From JAHEDT01 sp963825615 (GTDB taxonomy: Bacteria; Desulfobacterota; Desulfuromonadia; Desulfuromonadales; BM103), in contig CAWGTV010000001.1 of NCBI GenBank assembly GCA_963825615.1, positions 868,001-932,000 of the forward strand: DNA of 64,000 bases, given 5' to 3'. This document shows positions 37,316 to 47,547 of the stretch, piece after piece. Position 1 is the stretch's first letter; each line of letters begins with the position of its first letter. Under the pieces are notes generated by a model. That model was not told the DNA's origin, ran no database searches, and saw only the letters and a list, made by a program, of their open reading frames with translations. The translations under genes were made by a program, and so were the position numbers.

Positions 37316-38053
37316 TCATGCCTTTCTCGATTCGTACAATCCAACAACCTCTGCCGTATAGTCCCGCCCAGGACCCTGATAAACATACAGGGGGGGGGCC
37401 ACCTTAAGTCCCGGCTTGCCAAGTTTACGCCCCTCAATTAAAAGCAGATTAGCCGGTTCCCCTGCCCTGGGATGAACCAATCGGAGCCGTTTCGGTTCCA
37501 GCTGCAGCCGCCGCATTTCTGCAACCAGCTCCGCAAGGCGCTCAACCAAGTAAACCAAGGTGAAGCCACCCCCCTTCTTCAAGAGAAAACTCGCCGCCTG
37601 CAGAAAATCGCACAAGCCACCGGCCATTTCATGGCGCGACGCCGCCCGTTCTTCGTCCATCGCGACCCGACCGGAGTTCTGCTTGCGGTAAGGGGGGTTG
37701 CTGATGACTGCATCAAAGCTGGCTTGCCATTCAGAAGGCAAGCAACAGATATCGCCTTGAACAATCTTTATTCTCTCTTGCAGGCCATTCAGTGTGACAG
37801 TGCGGTGAGCACGGCCAGCCATCTTGGGATGTCTTTCAATTCCAAGGAACTCGCGTCCTTTGCCTTGTTGATGCAGTAGCAGCGGGATAATACCGCTACC
37901 GGTACCCAGATCGGCCACTCGCGCCTGCGCAGAGATCTCTGCAAAATAGCAGAGCAGAATGGGATCAAGCGAGAATCGGTAGCCTTGTCTGGCCTGAAGG
38001 ACCTGCAGCCCGCCCATATGCAGTTTTGTAATGGTTTCTTCTGACAATAGCAT
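37316..38053 (-). CDS. TrmN6-type tRNA1(Val) adenine-N6 methyltransferase
   Basis: A 245-residue class I SAM-dependent methyltransferase. Motif I is RVADLGTGSGIIPLLLHQ near 44-60; the N6-adenine signature NPPYRK is in FDAVISNPPYRKQNSGRVAM near 115. The N-terminal ITKLHMGGLQVLQARQGYRF and the LVHPRAGEPANLLLIEGRK ending match the TrmN6/YfiC family, which modifies A37 in tRNA1(Val). Stand-alone gene. Intact. Confidence 0.88.
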   Translation of the reverse strand: MLLSEETITKLHMGGLQVLQARQGYRFSLDPILLCYFAEISAQARVADLGTGSGIIPLLLHQQGKGREFLGIERHPKMAGRAHRTVTLNGLQERIKIVQGDICCLPSEWQASFDAVISNPPYRKQNSGRVAMDEERAASRHEMAGGLCDFLQAASFLLKKGGGFTLVYLVERLAELVAEMRRLQLEPKRLRLVHPRAGEPANLLLIEGRKLGKPGLKVAPPLYVYQGPGRDYTAEVVGLYESRKA

Positions 38054-38230
38054 CCCTGCGAGGACGAGAGAAAACTTTGGCTAAAAGTAATTTAGAGCCC
38101 ATCCGGAGGGAAAAGTCTCCACCCCAGCGATAAAAAACGTGGGGGCACAGAGCGTCGCTCCGTCCCCCGTTCAATCATTGATTTAAGGCACTGCAATTGG
38201 AAAACAGCGCACTGGTTCTCTTGTAAACGG

Positions 38231-39088
38231 TTAGCTGCCACCGTAGGAGTGCAGGCCGGACAGAACCAGGTTGACGCCGAGGTAGCAGAAGATCGTCGCG
38301 GCAAAGCCGAAGATCGACAGCCAGGCAGCGCGCCGGCCGACCCAGCCGCGCGTGAAGCGGGCGTGCAGGAAGGCGGCGTAGATGAACCACACGATCAGGC
38401 TCCAGGTCTCTTTCGGGTCCCAGCTCCAGTAGGTGCCCCAGGCGTAGTTGGCCCAGGCCGCGCCGGTGATGATGCCGAGCGTCAGCATCGGGAAAGCCGA
38501 CCATGATCGCCTTGTAGTTGAGGTCGTCGAGCACCTTGACGCTCGGGAACAGGCCCAGGATGCCACCGACCGGCGACTTCTCGGCGGACTTCTCTTCCTT
38601 GCCGACCTTGATCAGGTACATGATCGACACCCCGCAGGCCAGGGCGAAGGCCGCATAACCGATGAAGCAGGTGAAGACGTGGTAGGTCAGCCAGTTGCTC
38701 TGCAGCGCCGGCACCAGCGGCTGGATGGTGGCATCGAGGCTCCACTGCGCCCAGATCATGCCGCCGAAGGCGAAGGGGATGACAAAGGCGCCGATGGCGC
38801 GCTGCTTGTACTTGAGGTCGAAGATCAGGTAGATCAGCAGGATCGACCAGGCGAAGAAGACGATCGACTCGTAGAGGTTGGAGAGCGGCGCCTGCTCGAA
38901 GCCCATGGCATAGGCCTCGTACCAGCGCATGCCGATGGCGGCCGTGTTGGCGATGAAGCCGACCCAGCAGATCAGGGTGGCGACGAAGCCCGACCGCCTT
39001 GTTCCGTGGAGGTCAAGAAGACGATGAAGACCACCATGGCCGCAAAGTAGGCGACCGTCGTGATGTTGAACAAAAGTGAACTGGTCAT
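38231..39088 (-). CDS. ccsB: Cytochrome c biogenesis protein CcsB/ResC (two frame breaks)
   Basis: Inner-membrane haem-handling component of system II cytochrome c maturation. Three overlapping frames together give a full protein: MTSSLLFNITTVAYFAAMVV at the start (39088), a middle part GFVATLICWVGFIANTAAIG then MRWYEAYAMGFEQAPLSNLY, and the end WGTYWSWDPKETWSLIVWFI (the haem-binding WWD motif region) to SGLHSYGGS. Breaks lie near 38995 and 38490. The second is repaired by removing one T, giving MVGFPMLTLGIITG. It is downstream of resB. The breaks probably reflect sequence error. Confidence 0.88.
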
Positions 39089-39102
39089 GCCGTATTCCTC
39101 CG

Positions 39103-40467
39103 TCAGGACGACAGTGCGTCGTCGAAATCTTTTTTCAATTCATCGAAGAAGAGCGCAAAAGCCGGCTGGTTGCGATGCGCGGCGCCGCCGAGCTTGACGC
39201 CGATCCCTTGTCCAGCGGCTGGATGGTGACCCAGATGCGCCGATGGGAGAGGAAAAACGCGCCGCAGGAGCCGAGCACCAAGCAACAGGCAGCCGAGCCA
39301 GACCACCCAGACGCCGGGGTCCTTGGCCACCTGCAGGCCGGTGTAGTAGCTCTGCTCGACATCGAGCAGGGTGATGGCGTAGGCGCCGCCGCGCTTCTCG
39401 TCGAATTGCGGGTAGTTCTTAAAGACGATGAACGGGGTGCCGTGCTGGTGGTCGCCGGTATCGATATTCACCTGCGCCGCCGGACCGAAGTTCTGGTAAC
39501 TCTCGGCATAGCCCATGGGGATCAGCGAGGCGCCGCCCGGCAGAGGCAGATGCTTGCCCTGCTGGCCCGTGACGTCGACCGTCTCGCCGGTCTCGCGGTT
39601 CTTGACGCGGAACTGGTAGATCGGGTCGCCGGCCGGGCCGTAGCTCGACTGGTAGAAGGTCAGCCCCTTGTAGGTGAGCGGGTCGTTGACCTCGATGGTC
39701 TTCTTCAGAACTTCCTTGCCGTTCTCCAGCACCACCAGGTCGCTGGTGAACTCCTTCGGCCGGCCGCCGCCTTCGTAGAAGGTGACTTCGAAATTGTCGC
39801 AGCGCACCTCGAAACCGATCGGGATCGGCTCCTTGCCGGCACGCGGCCAGACCTGGTTGATCGACTTGCCCTCGACGATGTTGACGTACGCCTTGTAGCC
39901 CCAGACGTTGCCGATCATGGCACCGAGGAAGATGATCAGGATCGAGGTGTGGGTGACGTAGACGCCGAAGCGCGAATAGGCGCCCTTTTGCGCGAAGAGA
40001 TAGATCTTGCCGTCCTGCTCGGTGACCACCGGTGCAGGCGAACTTCTTGCCGAGCAGCGCCACGACCTTGTCGCGCACGCTCTCGAGGGTGCCCTTGGCG
40101 ACGATCTCCTCCTTGTTGGAAAAGGTCCGGAAGAGGCCGTCGTCGGCGACCAGCACCGGTTCGCGCACGGTCTTGATGATGCGCGGCAGGCGCTTGATCG
40201 AGCAGCAGATCAGGTTGACGGCAAAGATCCCCATCAGCGAGAGGAACCAGTAGGAATGGTACATGTCGAAAAACTGCAGCGCGTCGAGGGCCTTGTAGGT
40301 CGACTCGCTCATGCCGTACTTCTGCATGTACTCCTGCGGGGCCGATTCTGCTCGATGACCGTGCCGATGATCGAGGTCGTCGCCAGCAGGATCAGGGTGA
40401 TAATCGCCAGCTTCAGGGAACAGAAAAAATCCCACAACTGGTCGGTAAAGCTCTGTTCTTTACTCAA
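39103..40467 (-). CDS. resB: Cytochrome c biogenesis protein ResB (several frame breaks)
   Basis: Partner of CcsB in exporting haem to periplasmic apocytochromes. The start is probably TTG at 40467 (AGGAGAAAACAC upstream): SKEQSFTDQLWDFFCSLKLA. Continuing in other frames: APQEYMQKYGMSESTYKALD, SYWFLSLMGIFAVNLICCSI, then KIYLFAQKGAYSRFGVYVTH, GKSINQVWP, a beta-rich periplasmic domain, and AFFLSHRRIWVTIQPL. Breaks near 40345, 40030, 39283 and 39208. The second and third repair by removing one base. The total of about 450 residues and the order fit ResB. Confidence 0.85.
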
Positions 40468-40702
40468 GTGTTTTCTCCTGAAAAAGAGGGGGAAGAACCT
40501 TAGTTCCCCACCCCCAAAAACTTAGGCTGCCGTGTCAAAAAACAGGGTCTGTTCCGACACGACAGCGACTGGTCCAAAGTAATATGACTCTTCAGTCCCT
40601 GTCAAGGCAAGACGGAGCGATTTGTCGCCTGCCAAGCAGCAACGACGAAGCTTATCTATGTAAAACAGGCTTTCTCCATGAAACAATCTTCGGCTTGTCC
40701 TG

Positions 40703-41220
40703 TCAATCGAAATCGGCAGCAAGGCGCTTGTTGAGCGCTTCGGCCTTGGCTTCGACGCCGGCGGCCATCTCGGCCTTGAACTGCACCAGCTTTGCGCTGA
40801 GGGCGGCGTCATCGACGGCCAGCATCTGCGCGGCAAAGATGCCGGCATTGCGCGCGCCGGCCTTGCCGATCGCCATGGTCGCCACCGGGATGCCGGCCGG
40901 CATCTGCACCATGGCCAGCAGGGCATCCAGACCGTTGAGCGCGGTGGCGTCGATCGGCACGGCAATCACCGGCAGGGTCGTTTCGGCAGCGACCACGCCG
41001 GCGAGATGGGCGCGGCCCCGGCGCCGGCGATCAGGACCTTGATGCCGCGCCCACGGGCCTCACGGACATAACGGGAGGTGCGCTCCGGGGTGCGGTGGGC
41101 ACTGGAGACGGTCATCTCGAAGGGGATGCCAAACTGCTTGAGGGCCACCGCCGTCTCTTTCATGATCTCGTAGTCGTTGTCGCTCCCCATCAGGATGCCG
41201 ACAAGGGGTTTGTCGTTCAT
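40703..41220 (-). CDS. purE: N5-carboxyaminoimidazole ribonucleotide mutase PurE (frame break)
   Basis: Purine pathway mutase converting N5-CAIR to CAIR. The first frame gives KPLVGILMGSDNDYEIMKET, the GSDxD motif, and SSAHRTPERTSRYV. It then leaves the family pattern at IAGAGAAPIS. The other frame continues LAGVVAAETTLPVIAVPIDA, MPAGIPVATMAIGKAGARNA and the usual end. Adding one base near 40998 restores GAGAAAHLAGVVAAET. This is one of the few breaks here that needs an extra rather than a missing base. Last of the purH-purD-purE cluster. Confidence 0.9.
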
Positions 41221-41270
41221 AATTGGTTCGCTTACTTCTGTTACTAATACCGGAACGCGGACGAGGGACG

Positions 41271-41372
41271 CGGAACGCGAAACCTCAGAACCTCGTCATA
41301 AATCGGCTTATTCACCGTCATGATTCTGAGAATTGGGAAGTTCACGATTCAAGGTTCAGCTTTCGCGTTCCG
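41271..41372. repeat. Spacer inverted repeat between purE and purD
   Basis: CGGAACGCGAAA (41271-41282) and TTTCGCGTTCCG (41361-41372) are perfect inverse copies 78 bases apart in the 181-base purE-purD gap. They are embedded in GACGAGGGACGCGG-type text. The same vocabulary appears at 16940-17000, 36165-36200 and 63610-63690. Confidence 0.55.
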
Positions 41373-41401
41373 TACCGCGTCACGCGTACCGGCTTGCATC
41401 G

Positions 41402-42678
41402 CTAGCGATTCAACGCCTTCCGCCCGATATCCTTGCGGAAATGCACGCCGCTCCAGTCGATCTTGTCGACGGCGCTGTAGGCACAATCGATCGCCTCGGC
41501 AACGGTGCTGCCGAGACCGGTGACGCCGAGCACGCGGCCGCCGGTGTTGACGATCTTACCGTCCTTGAGGCTGGTGCCGGCATGAAAGACCATCACATCG
41601 TCCATCGCCAGCACCTCGTCCAGCCCGCATGATCTCGAAGCCCTTGGCGTAAGCCGCCGGGTAGCCGCCGGAGGCCATGACCACGCAGACCGCGGCCTTG
41701 TCGTGCCATTCGATGGCAGTCCTGCTGCAGGTTGCCGCGGGCGCAGGCCTGCAGCACCGGCACGATATCGGACTTCATGCGCATCAGCAGCGGCTGGGCT
41801 TCGGGGTCGCCGAAGCGGGCATTGTACTCCACCACCCGCGGCTTGCCATCCTTGATCATCAGGCCGACGTAGAGGATGCCGCTGTAGGGGCAGCCCTCGC
41901 TGGCCATGCCGTCGATCGTCGGCTTGACAATGGTCTCGACGATCTCATCATGCAGGGCAGCGGTCACGACCGGGGCCGGCGAGTAGGCGCCCATGCCGCC
42001 GGTGTTCGGCCCTTCGTCATTGTCGAAGACCCGCTTGTGGTCCTGCGACGAGGCCAGCGGCAGGATATTCCTGCCATCGGTAAAGGCGAAGAAGGACGCC
42101 TCCTCCCCGTCCATGAACTCCTCGATGACCACGCTGGCGCCGGCGGCGCCGAAGACCTTGTCGAGCATGATGTCGTCGACGGCGGCGATCGCCTGCTCCT
42201 CGGTCATGGCGACGATCACGCCCTTGCCGGCCGCCAGGCCGTCGGCCTTGACGACGATCGGCGCACCCTGTTGCCTTGATGTAGGCCACCGCGGCATCAC
42301 GCTCGGTAAAGGTCTGGTAGGCGGCCGTCGGGATGGCGTACTTGGCCATCAGGTCCTTGGAGAAGCTCTTGCTCCCCTCGATGCGCGCCGCGGCCTGATT
42401 CGGGCCGAAGATCTCCAGCCCGGCGGCCTGGAACCGATCGACGATCCCCAGGGTCAAGGGGCACTTCGGGGCCGACCACGGTCAGGTCGATCTGCTCGGC
42501 CTTGGCAAAGTCGAGCAGGGCGTCGATATCGTCGGCAGGGATATGGACACAATCCGCCAGACTCGGCAATGCCGGGATTACCCGGAGCACAGTAGATCGT
42601 TTCCACCAGGGGCGACTGGGCGATCTTCCAGACCAGCGCATGTTCGCGACCACCACCGCCGATAACCAGAATTTTCAT
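41402..42678 (-). CDS. purD: Phosphoribosylamine--glycine ligase PurD (about five frame breaks)
   Basis: ATP-grasp enzyme making GAR in purine synthesis. Pieces in order: MKILVIGGGGREHALVWKIA, then DIDALLDFAKAEQIDLTVVG, FGPNQAAARIEGSKSFSKDL, IVVKADGLAAGKGVIVAMTE, DNDEGPNTGGMGAYSPAPVV, EYNARFGDPEAQPLLMRMKS, and GGRVLGVTGLGSTVAEAIDC near the end. Breaks near 42560, 42455, 42280, 41720 and 41620. Each repairs to the family pattern by removing one base (for example VGPEVPLTLGIVDRF and YIKQQGAPIVVKADG). A decaying gene would not keep all catalytic motifs, so error is likelier. Confidence 0.9.
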
Positions 42679-42807
42679 GCTACAAACCTCAAGTTTACGC
42701 GGAGACAGACGAGGAGCGAGATCTGAAGGTCAGAATACAGCATAAAGCCCTGAAGCATCCGTTCTGCACTCTGTATGCTGCCTCCGGATTCAATGTCCCG
42801 CTTCAAG

Positions 42808-44374
42808 TTAATGCCTGAAATGCCGCATGCCGGTAAACACCATCGCCATGCCGTGCTCGTCGGCGGCGGCGATGACTTCTTCGTCGCGGATCGAGCCGCC
42901 CGGCTGGATGACGGCGCTGATGCCGACGGCGGCGGCGTTGTCGATGCCGTCGCGGAAGGGGAAGAAGGCGTCGGAGGCCATGACCGCCCCCTTGACCTCG
43001 AGACCGGCGTGCTCGGCCTTGATCGCGGCGATGCGCGCCGAGTTGACCCGGCTCATCTGGCCGGCGCCGACGCCGATGGTCATGCCGTCCTTGCCGTAGA
43101 CGATGGCGTTCGACTTGACGAACTTGGCCACCCGCCAGGTGAAGAGCAGATCCTTCATCTCTGCTGCGGTCGGCTGGCGCTTGCTGACCACCTTGAGCTC
43201 GGCAGTCAAGGCCAGGTCGGTCTCCTGCACCAGCATGCCGCCGTTGACCCGCTTCAGATCGAGCCGGGCAGACGGCTGCTCCGGCCATGCGCCGCACTCG
43301 AGCAGGCGCACGTTCTTCTTGGCGGCGACCACCTCGACCGCTGCGGCCGTGACCTTCGGGGCGATGATCACCTCGACGAACTGCTGATCGACGATCGCCT
43401 GGGCGGTCGCCGCATCGAGTTCGCGGTTGAAGGCGATGATGCCGCCGAAGGCCGACTCGGTATCGGTGCTGAAGGCCCGCTGGTAGGCTTCGAGCAAGGT
43501 CTCGCCATAGGCCACACCGCAGGGGTTGGCATGCTTGACGATGACGCAGGCCGGCCCTTCGCTGAACTGCTTGACGCATTCCAGGGCGGCGTCGGTATCG
43601 GCAATATTGTTGTAGGAGAGCTGCTTGCCCTGCAGCTGTTTGGCGGTGGCGATCGAGGCTTCGCGCGACATTGCTTTCGACGTAGAAGGCGGCTTTCTGG
43701 TGCGGGTTCTCGCCGTAGCGCATGACCTCGGTGCGCTGGTACTGGAAGGTCAGGGCGCTCGGGAAGTCGGCGCTCTCGGCATCGACCCGGCGGCCCAGCC
43801 AGTTGGAGATGGCGGCGTCGTAGGCCGAGGTGCGCTGGTAAACCTTGAGGGCCAGGCGGAAGTTGGTTTCGCGCGACACGTCGCCGGCGTTGGCGTTCAT
43901 CTCGTCGAGGACCACGGCGTAGTCAGCCGGGTCGATCACCACGGTCACCGACTGGTTGTTCTTGGCCGCGCTGCGCAGCATGGTCGGCCCGCCGATATCG
44001 ATATTTTCGATGGCATCCTCGAGGGTGCAGTCGGGGTTGGCGACCGTCGCCTCGAAGGGGTAGAGGTTGACCACCACCATGTCGATCGGCGTGATGCCGT
44101 GCTCCGCCATCTTGGCGACATGGGCCGGATTGTCGCGCAGGCCGAGCAGGCCGCCGTGGATCTTCGGGTGCAGGGTCTTGACCCGGCCGTCGAGCATTTC
44201 CGGATAGCCGGTGTGCTCGGAGACATCTTTCACCTCGAGCCCGGCCTCGCGCATCATGCTGGCGGTGCCGCCGGTGGAGAGGATTTCGACGCCGAAGTGG
44301 CTCAAGTCCTTGGCGAAATCGACGATGCCGGTTTTGTCGGAGACACTGATCAGTGCACGTTTGATGATAGCCAT
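42808..44374 (-). CDS. purH: Bifunctional AICAR formyltransferase/IMP cyclohydrolase PurH (one frame break)
   Basis: Catalyses the last two steps to IMP, using 10-formyl-THF. The N-terminal IMP cyclohydrolase (MAIIKRALISVSDKTGIVDF, ILSTGGTASMMREAGLEVKD, RVKTLHPKIHGGLLGLRDNP) and the transition RYGENPHQKAAFYV are in one frame. The transformylase (KQLQGKQLSYNNIADTDAAL, IVKHANPCGVAYGETLLEAY, SDAFFPFRDGIDNAAAVGIS) is in another from 43671. Removing one A near 43671 joins them. The first gene of purH-purD-purE; FolD elsewhere in the window supplies its cofactor. Confidence 0.94.
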
Positions 44375-44456
44375 GGCAGGACCTCTTGAGAATATTTGGT
44401 TGGAGTATGTTTTTGCCGGGGGCAGTCCACAAAGGGCATCCCCCTCACGGTTTTTA

Positions 44457-45675
44457 TCAGAATTCCAGAGCAGCCAGAAAGCAGCGTTCGAATGCCGGGG
44501 TGCCGGACAGCGGAAACGGCTGCAGCGTCGCCATCAGCGCGTCCAATCGCTGCCGACCATCGGCAGCGGTCAGATAGGCCTGCAGCCCCGCCAGCACCCC
44601 GTTGGCGACAAAGGAGGTTTTATCTAACATGGGCTCTGGCAGCAAGGCAACCCTTTTCAAAACCTCGACCGACAGAGCCGTACCGAGGGCGCCAGTCACC
44701 AGCACCTGAGGCACATTTTCCGCCCGAATCCGCCCCGTTCCAGCAAAACCTCGACCCCGGCGTGCACCGCCCCCTTGGCCAGCTGGAAGTTGCGCAGGTC
44801 GACCTGTGTCAACAGCAGTTCCCGCGGCGCTGCGATGAAAGCAGATCGCCCAGGAGCCAGCCTGTTCGACCAGGTAACGCGCCCAGGTTGGTCTCGACTT
44901 CGTCGACCGCGAGGATGCGCCCGGTCGCATCGATCAGTCCGCCCTGACGCGCCGCAGCGACCAGCGCGGCCAGGCCGCTGCCGCACAGACCGCGCGCCTC
45001 GCCGCCGCCAGCGACGGTCAATCGCAGACGGTCGCCAGCCAGACGGACATCGGTGACGGCGCCCTCGGCCATGACCATCCCGCAGCTGATGTTGCCGCCC
45101 TCAAACGCCGGACCGGCGGCTGCAGAGGTCACCCACCATCGATGACCGTCCCATAGGGCGAGCTCGGCATTGGTGCCGAGATCAATCAGAAGAGTGCCCG
45201 GCGCATACATCGTCCAGGGCCAGCAGGCAGGCAACCAGGTCGCCGCCGACGAAACCCGAGACCAGCGGAAAGAGCTGCAGAGGCACCGGCAAGCCGAGAT
45301 CAATTTCGCTGCACAGGGAGATGGCCAAGCTCCCGGAAAGGCGGCTTGTGCGGCGGAAAAAGCAGCGAGGCGACCGGCAGATTACGCAGCAGGCAGGAGA
45401 TGCCCGGGTTGCCGGCGGCAGCGACCGCAACGATATCCTTCAGAGTGCAGCCCGGCCAGGGCGAGCAGCTCTGCAACCAGTCCCCGCAGGCCGGCAACGA
45501 GCAGGGACTGCAACTGTCGCCCCTCCCCGGCGTGGGCCTGCTGCAGCCGCATCAGGATATCGGCGCCCATTGCCTGCTGGGGATTGGCAGCCTGCGCCAT
45601 GGCCAGCACGTCTCCGGACGGCGAGAACAATTGCCCGGCCAAGGTGGTGGTGCCCAGATCAAGGGCGATATGCAC
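44457..45675 (-). CDS. DUF4445/ASKHA-domain protein, corrinoid-activator-like (six or so frame breaks)
   Basis: ASKHA-fold ATPase-like protein related to the C-terminal domain of RACo/RamA-type reductive activators of corrinoid proteins, but without their N-terminal [2Fe-2S] domain. Segments: MHIALDLGTTTLAGQLFSPS (phosphate-1 motif), LKDIVAVAAAGNPG, FVGGDLVACLLA, GTLLIDLGTNAELALWDGHR (phosphate-2), AAAGPAFEGGNISCGM, GLCGSGL, LTQVDLRNFQLAKGAVHAGV, then VPQVLVTGALGTALSVEVLK near the end. Breaks near 45452, 45327, 45212 and three more before 44700; those checked repair by removing one base. Start is a GTG. Corrinoid activation is inference from family. Confidence 0.75.
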
Positions 45676-45693
45676 TTTATCCGGGGTCAGGAT

Positions 45694-46845
45694 TCATGCA
45701 GCAGGCACGAGGACGATCATGCATTGATAAACAACCCGCGGCACCCGCTTGCTGACCTGGCAGAAGACCTCGTAGGTGATGGAGCCGACCTTGTCGGCCC
45801 ACTCTTCGGCCGTGATGATTTCGTCACCATCCCGGCCAAGCAGGGTCACCTGGTCGCCGACCTGAACATCGGGCAGATCGGTCACATCGACCAGGGTCCA
45901 GTCCATGCAGACGGTCCCGGCGACGGGCACGCTGCGGCCATGGATCAGCACCTCGCCGCAATTGGTCAGCAGGCGATTGTAGCCATCGGCATAGCCGACC
46001 GGGATGGCAGCCATCCGCGACTGTCGTGCGGTCACAAAGCGATGCCCGTAGGAGATCCCCGCCCCCGGGGGGATCTCCTTGAGCTGGGCAACCTGGCTCA
46101 CAAAGCGCATCACCGGCTGTTGGTGAAATGACGTCGCAAAGGGGCCGCCGGTCAGCCCGCCATACAGGGCAATCCCCGGCCGGACCAGGTTGCAGCCGGC
46201 CAGTTCGCGGCTGTAGATACCGGCACTGTTGGCAATGTGCCGATAGTCGGGGGTTGAAACCATAGCTTGCGACTTTCTCAACCACTCCGGCAAAAGCCTG
46301 GTACTGCACTCCGGTTAACGGCCGTTCCGGCTCGTCAGCCACCGCCAGGTGGCTCATAAGCCCCGTCATATTGAGATTTTTCAGATTTTTCAGAACCGGC
46401 AGCACCTCGTCGAGCAACTCGACCCGGAAACCAAGCCGGCCCATGCCCGTATCGACCTTGAGGTGATAATCGATGGTCCGACCGGCATCGCCGGCCGCGC
46501 CGTCAAGCCGGCGGGCCAGGGTCAGGTCGTAGAGGACCGGCGTCAACCGATGTTCGAGGATATCCGCTTCCTGACCAGGGAAAACGCCGCCCAGGACAAG
46601 AATCGGCTGTTCAATACCCAGCCGGCGCAATTCCACACCCTCTTCGACGAGGGCAACACCGAACAGACTGGCCCCTGCCGCAGCAAGGGCCGGCGCGACC
46701 TGGCTCGACACCGTGACCATAGGCATCCGCCTTGACCACGGCCAGACACGTCGCAACCGTCACCGACGGTTCGCTTTATTTCCTGGAAATTATGCCGGAG
46801 AGCGGCAAGATCGATTTCGACCCGGGTCGGGCGAGAAACAGACAT
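45694..46845 (-). CDS. alr: Alanine racemase (three frame breaks)
   Basis: PLP enzyme providing D-alanine for peptidoglycan. Pieces: MSVSRPTRVEIDLAALRHNF; then, in a second frame, LAVVKADAYGHGVE with the PLP lysine; in a third QVAPALAAAGASLFGVALVE and HLKVDTGMGRLGFRVELLDE; and finally MVSTPDYRHIANSAGIYSRE, YGHRFVTARQSRMAAIPVGY (catalytic Tyr region) and VCMDWTLVDVTDLP. Breaks near 46755, 46712 and 46265 each repair by removing one base. The total of 383 residues is the usual size. Just upstream of the ASKHA gene. Confidence 0.92.
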
Positions 46846-46933
46846 GGGAATCTCCGCAAAAGTTCAGATATTGAAGGAGTCGCATATTAAAGCATGCGAC
46901 TTCAAGAGTGTAAAGAGGGAAACGAGCAAACTA

Positions 46934-47010
46934 TTAGGGGTCAGGTCTACACATTTCACAAAAAATGCATTCTATGCAAAAAAAGTGAAATGTGTAGACC
47001 TGACCCCTAA
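46934..47010. repeat. Palindromic element, copy 2 (26-nt arms)
   Basis: Perfect 26-nt inverted repeat: 46934-46959 pairs with 46985-47010, with a 25-base A-rich loop that itself contains TGCAT...ATGCA. The core GGGGTCAGGTCTACACATTT is shared exactly with the copy at 7197-7268, whereas the loops differ. It lies between the divergent alr and cooT genes, so unlike copy 1 it is not a terminator between convergent genes. Confidence 0.85.
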
Positions 47011-47044
47011 AGCAAGGTCCTTTAGCTTCTGCAAGTCGTGGCAG

Positions 47045-47080
47045 CCGACGGCAAGAATTAAGAGGCGTCGGAATTCTTGC
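47045..47080. repeat. Interleaved inverted repeats upstream of cooT
   Basis: CCGACG (47045-47050) matches CGTCGG (47066-47071), and GCAAGAATT (47051-47059) matches AATTCTTGC (47072-47080). The two pairs are interleaved rather than nested, as in an H-type pseudoknot. It sits directly before the candidate cooT -35 box. Function unknown. Confidence 0.5.
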
Positions 47081-47082
47081 AG

Positions 47083-47111
47083 TTGACACACCGCTGGCAA
47101 TCTTTTAGGCT
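47083..47111 (+). promoter_or_regulatory. Candidate sigma-70 promoter for cooT
   Basis: A consensus TTGACA (47083-47088) is followed after 17 bases by TAGGCT (47106-47111), 29 bases before the cooT ATG. The -10 box is weak. Placed by pattern only. Confidence 0.45.
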
Positions 47112-47140
47112 GTCGTCAAACTGAATGGAAAGGTTGTCTT

Positions 47141-47326
47141 ATGTGTCTGAATGATGGTCATTTTCTCCTGATCCAGGACGAGCAGGAGACTGCTCTGCAA
47201 GATATCGCTTCATTGCTGGTCATGCACGGCAAACTGCGCCTGATCGATGTCTTTGGCAAGCATCGTGACATCGATGCGGCCATCCAGGAAATCGATTTAT
47301 TGAACAACCGGATCGTTCTGGCCTGA
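47141..47326 (+). CDS. cooT: CooT family nickel-binding protein
   Basis: A 61-residue protein matching the CooT family: N-terminal Met-Cys (Cys2 is the nickel ligand in the Rhodospirillum protein), QDIASLLVMHGKLRLIDVFG and EIDLLNNRIVL at the end. CooT was described as a small Ni(II)-binding maturation factor for carbon monoxide dehydrogenase; many anaerobes carry orphan copies with no cooS nearby, as here. GAAAGG precedes the ATG. It lies between a palindromic element and the second TPP riboswitch. The Ni role is inferred from family. Confidence 0.82.
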   Translation: MCLNDGHFLLIQDEQETALQDIASLLVMHGKLRLIDVFGKHRDIDAAIQEIDLLNNRIVLA

Positions 47327-47355
47327 CCGGATCATCCGACAAAAACATCTGAACC

Positions 47356-47450
<95 letters not shown>

Positions 47451-47482
47451 CTGGTCAGCAACGAGCATACCCGTTAACGGGC

Positions 47483-47514
47483 AAGCGCCGTGGCCACCAG
47501 CCTGGCGCTTTTTT
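47483..47514 (+). terminator. Terminator of TPP riboswitch 2
   Basis: AAGCGCC (47483-47489) pairs with GGCGCTT (47504-47510), followed by TTTT. It lies 33 bases after the aptamer and 34 bases before thiE2, the position of a riboswitch expression platform. Confidence 0.8.
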
Positions 47515-47547
47515 ATTTGGCACAGCTATCGACAGGGAGCGAGGAAA

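Noticed and set aside
42775..43725. A 316-codon open frame opposite purH
   Set aside because: Antisense shadow; purH motifs on the other strand are clear.
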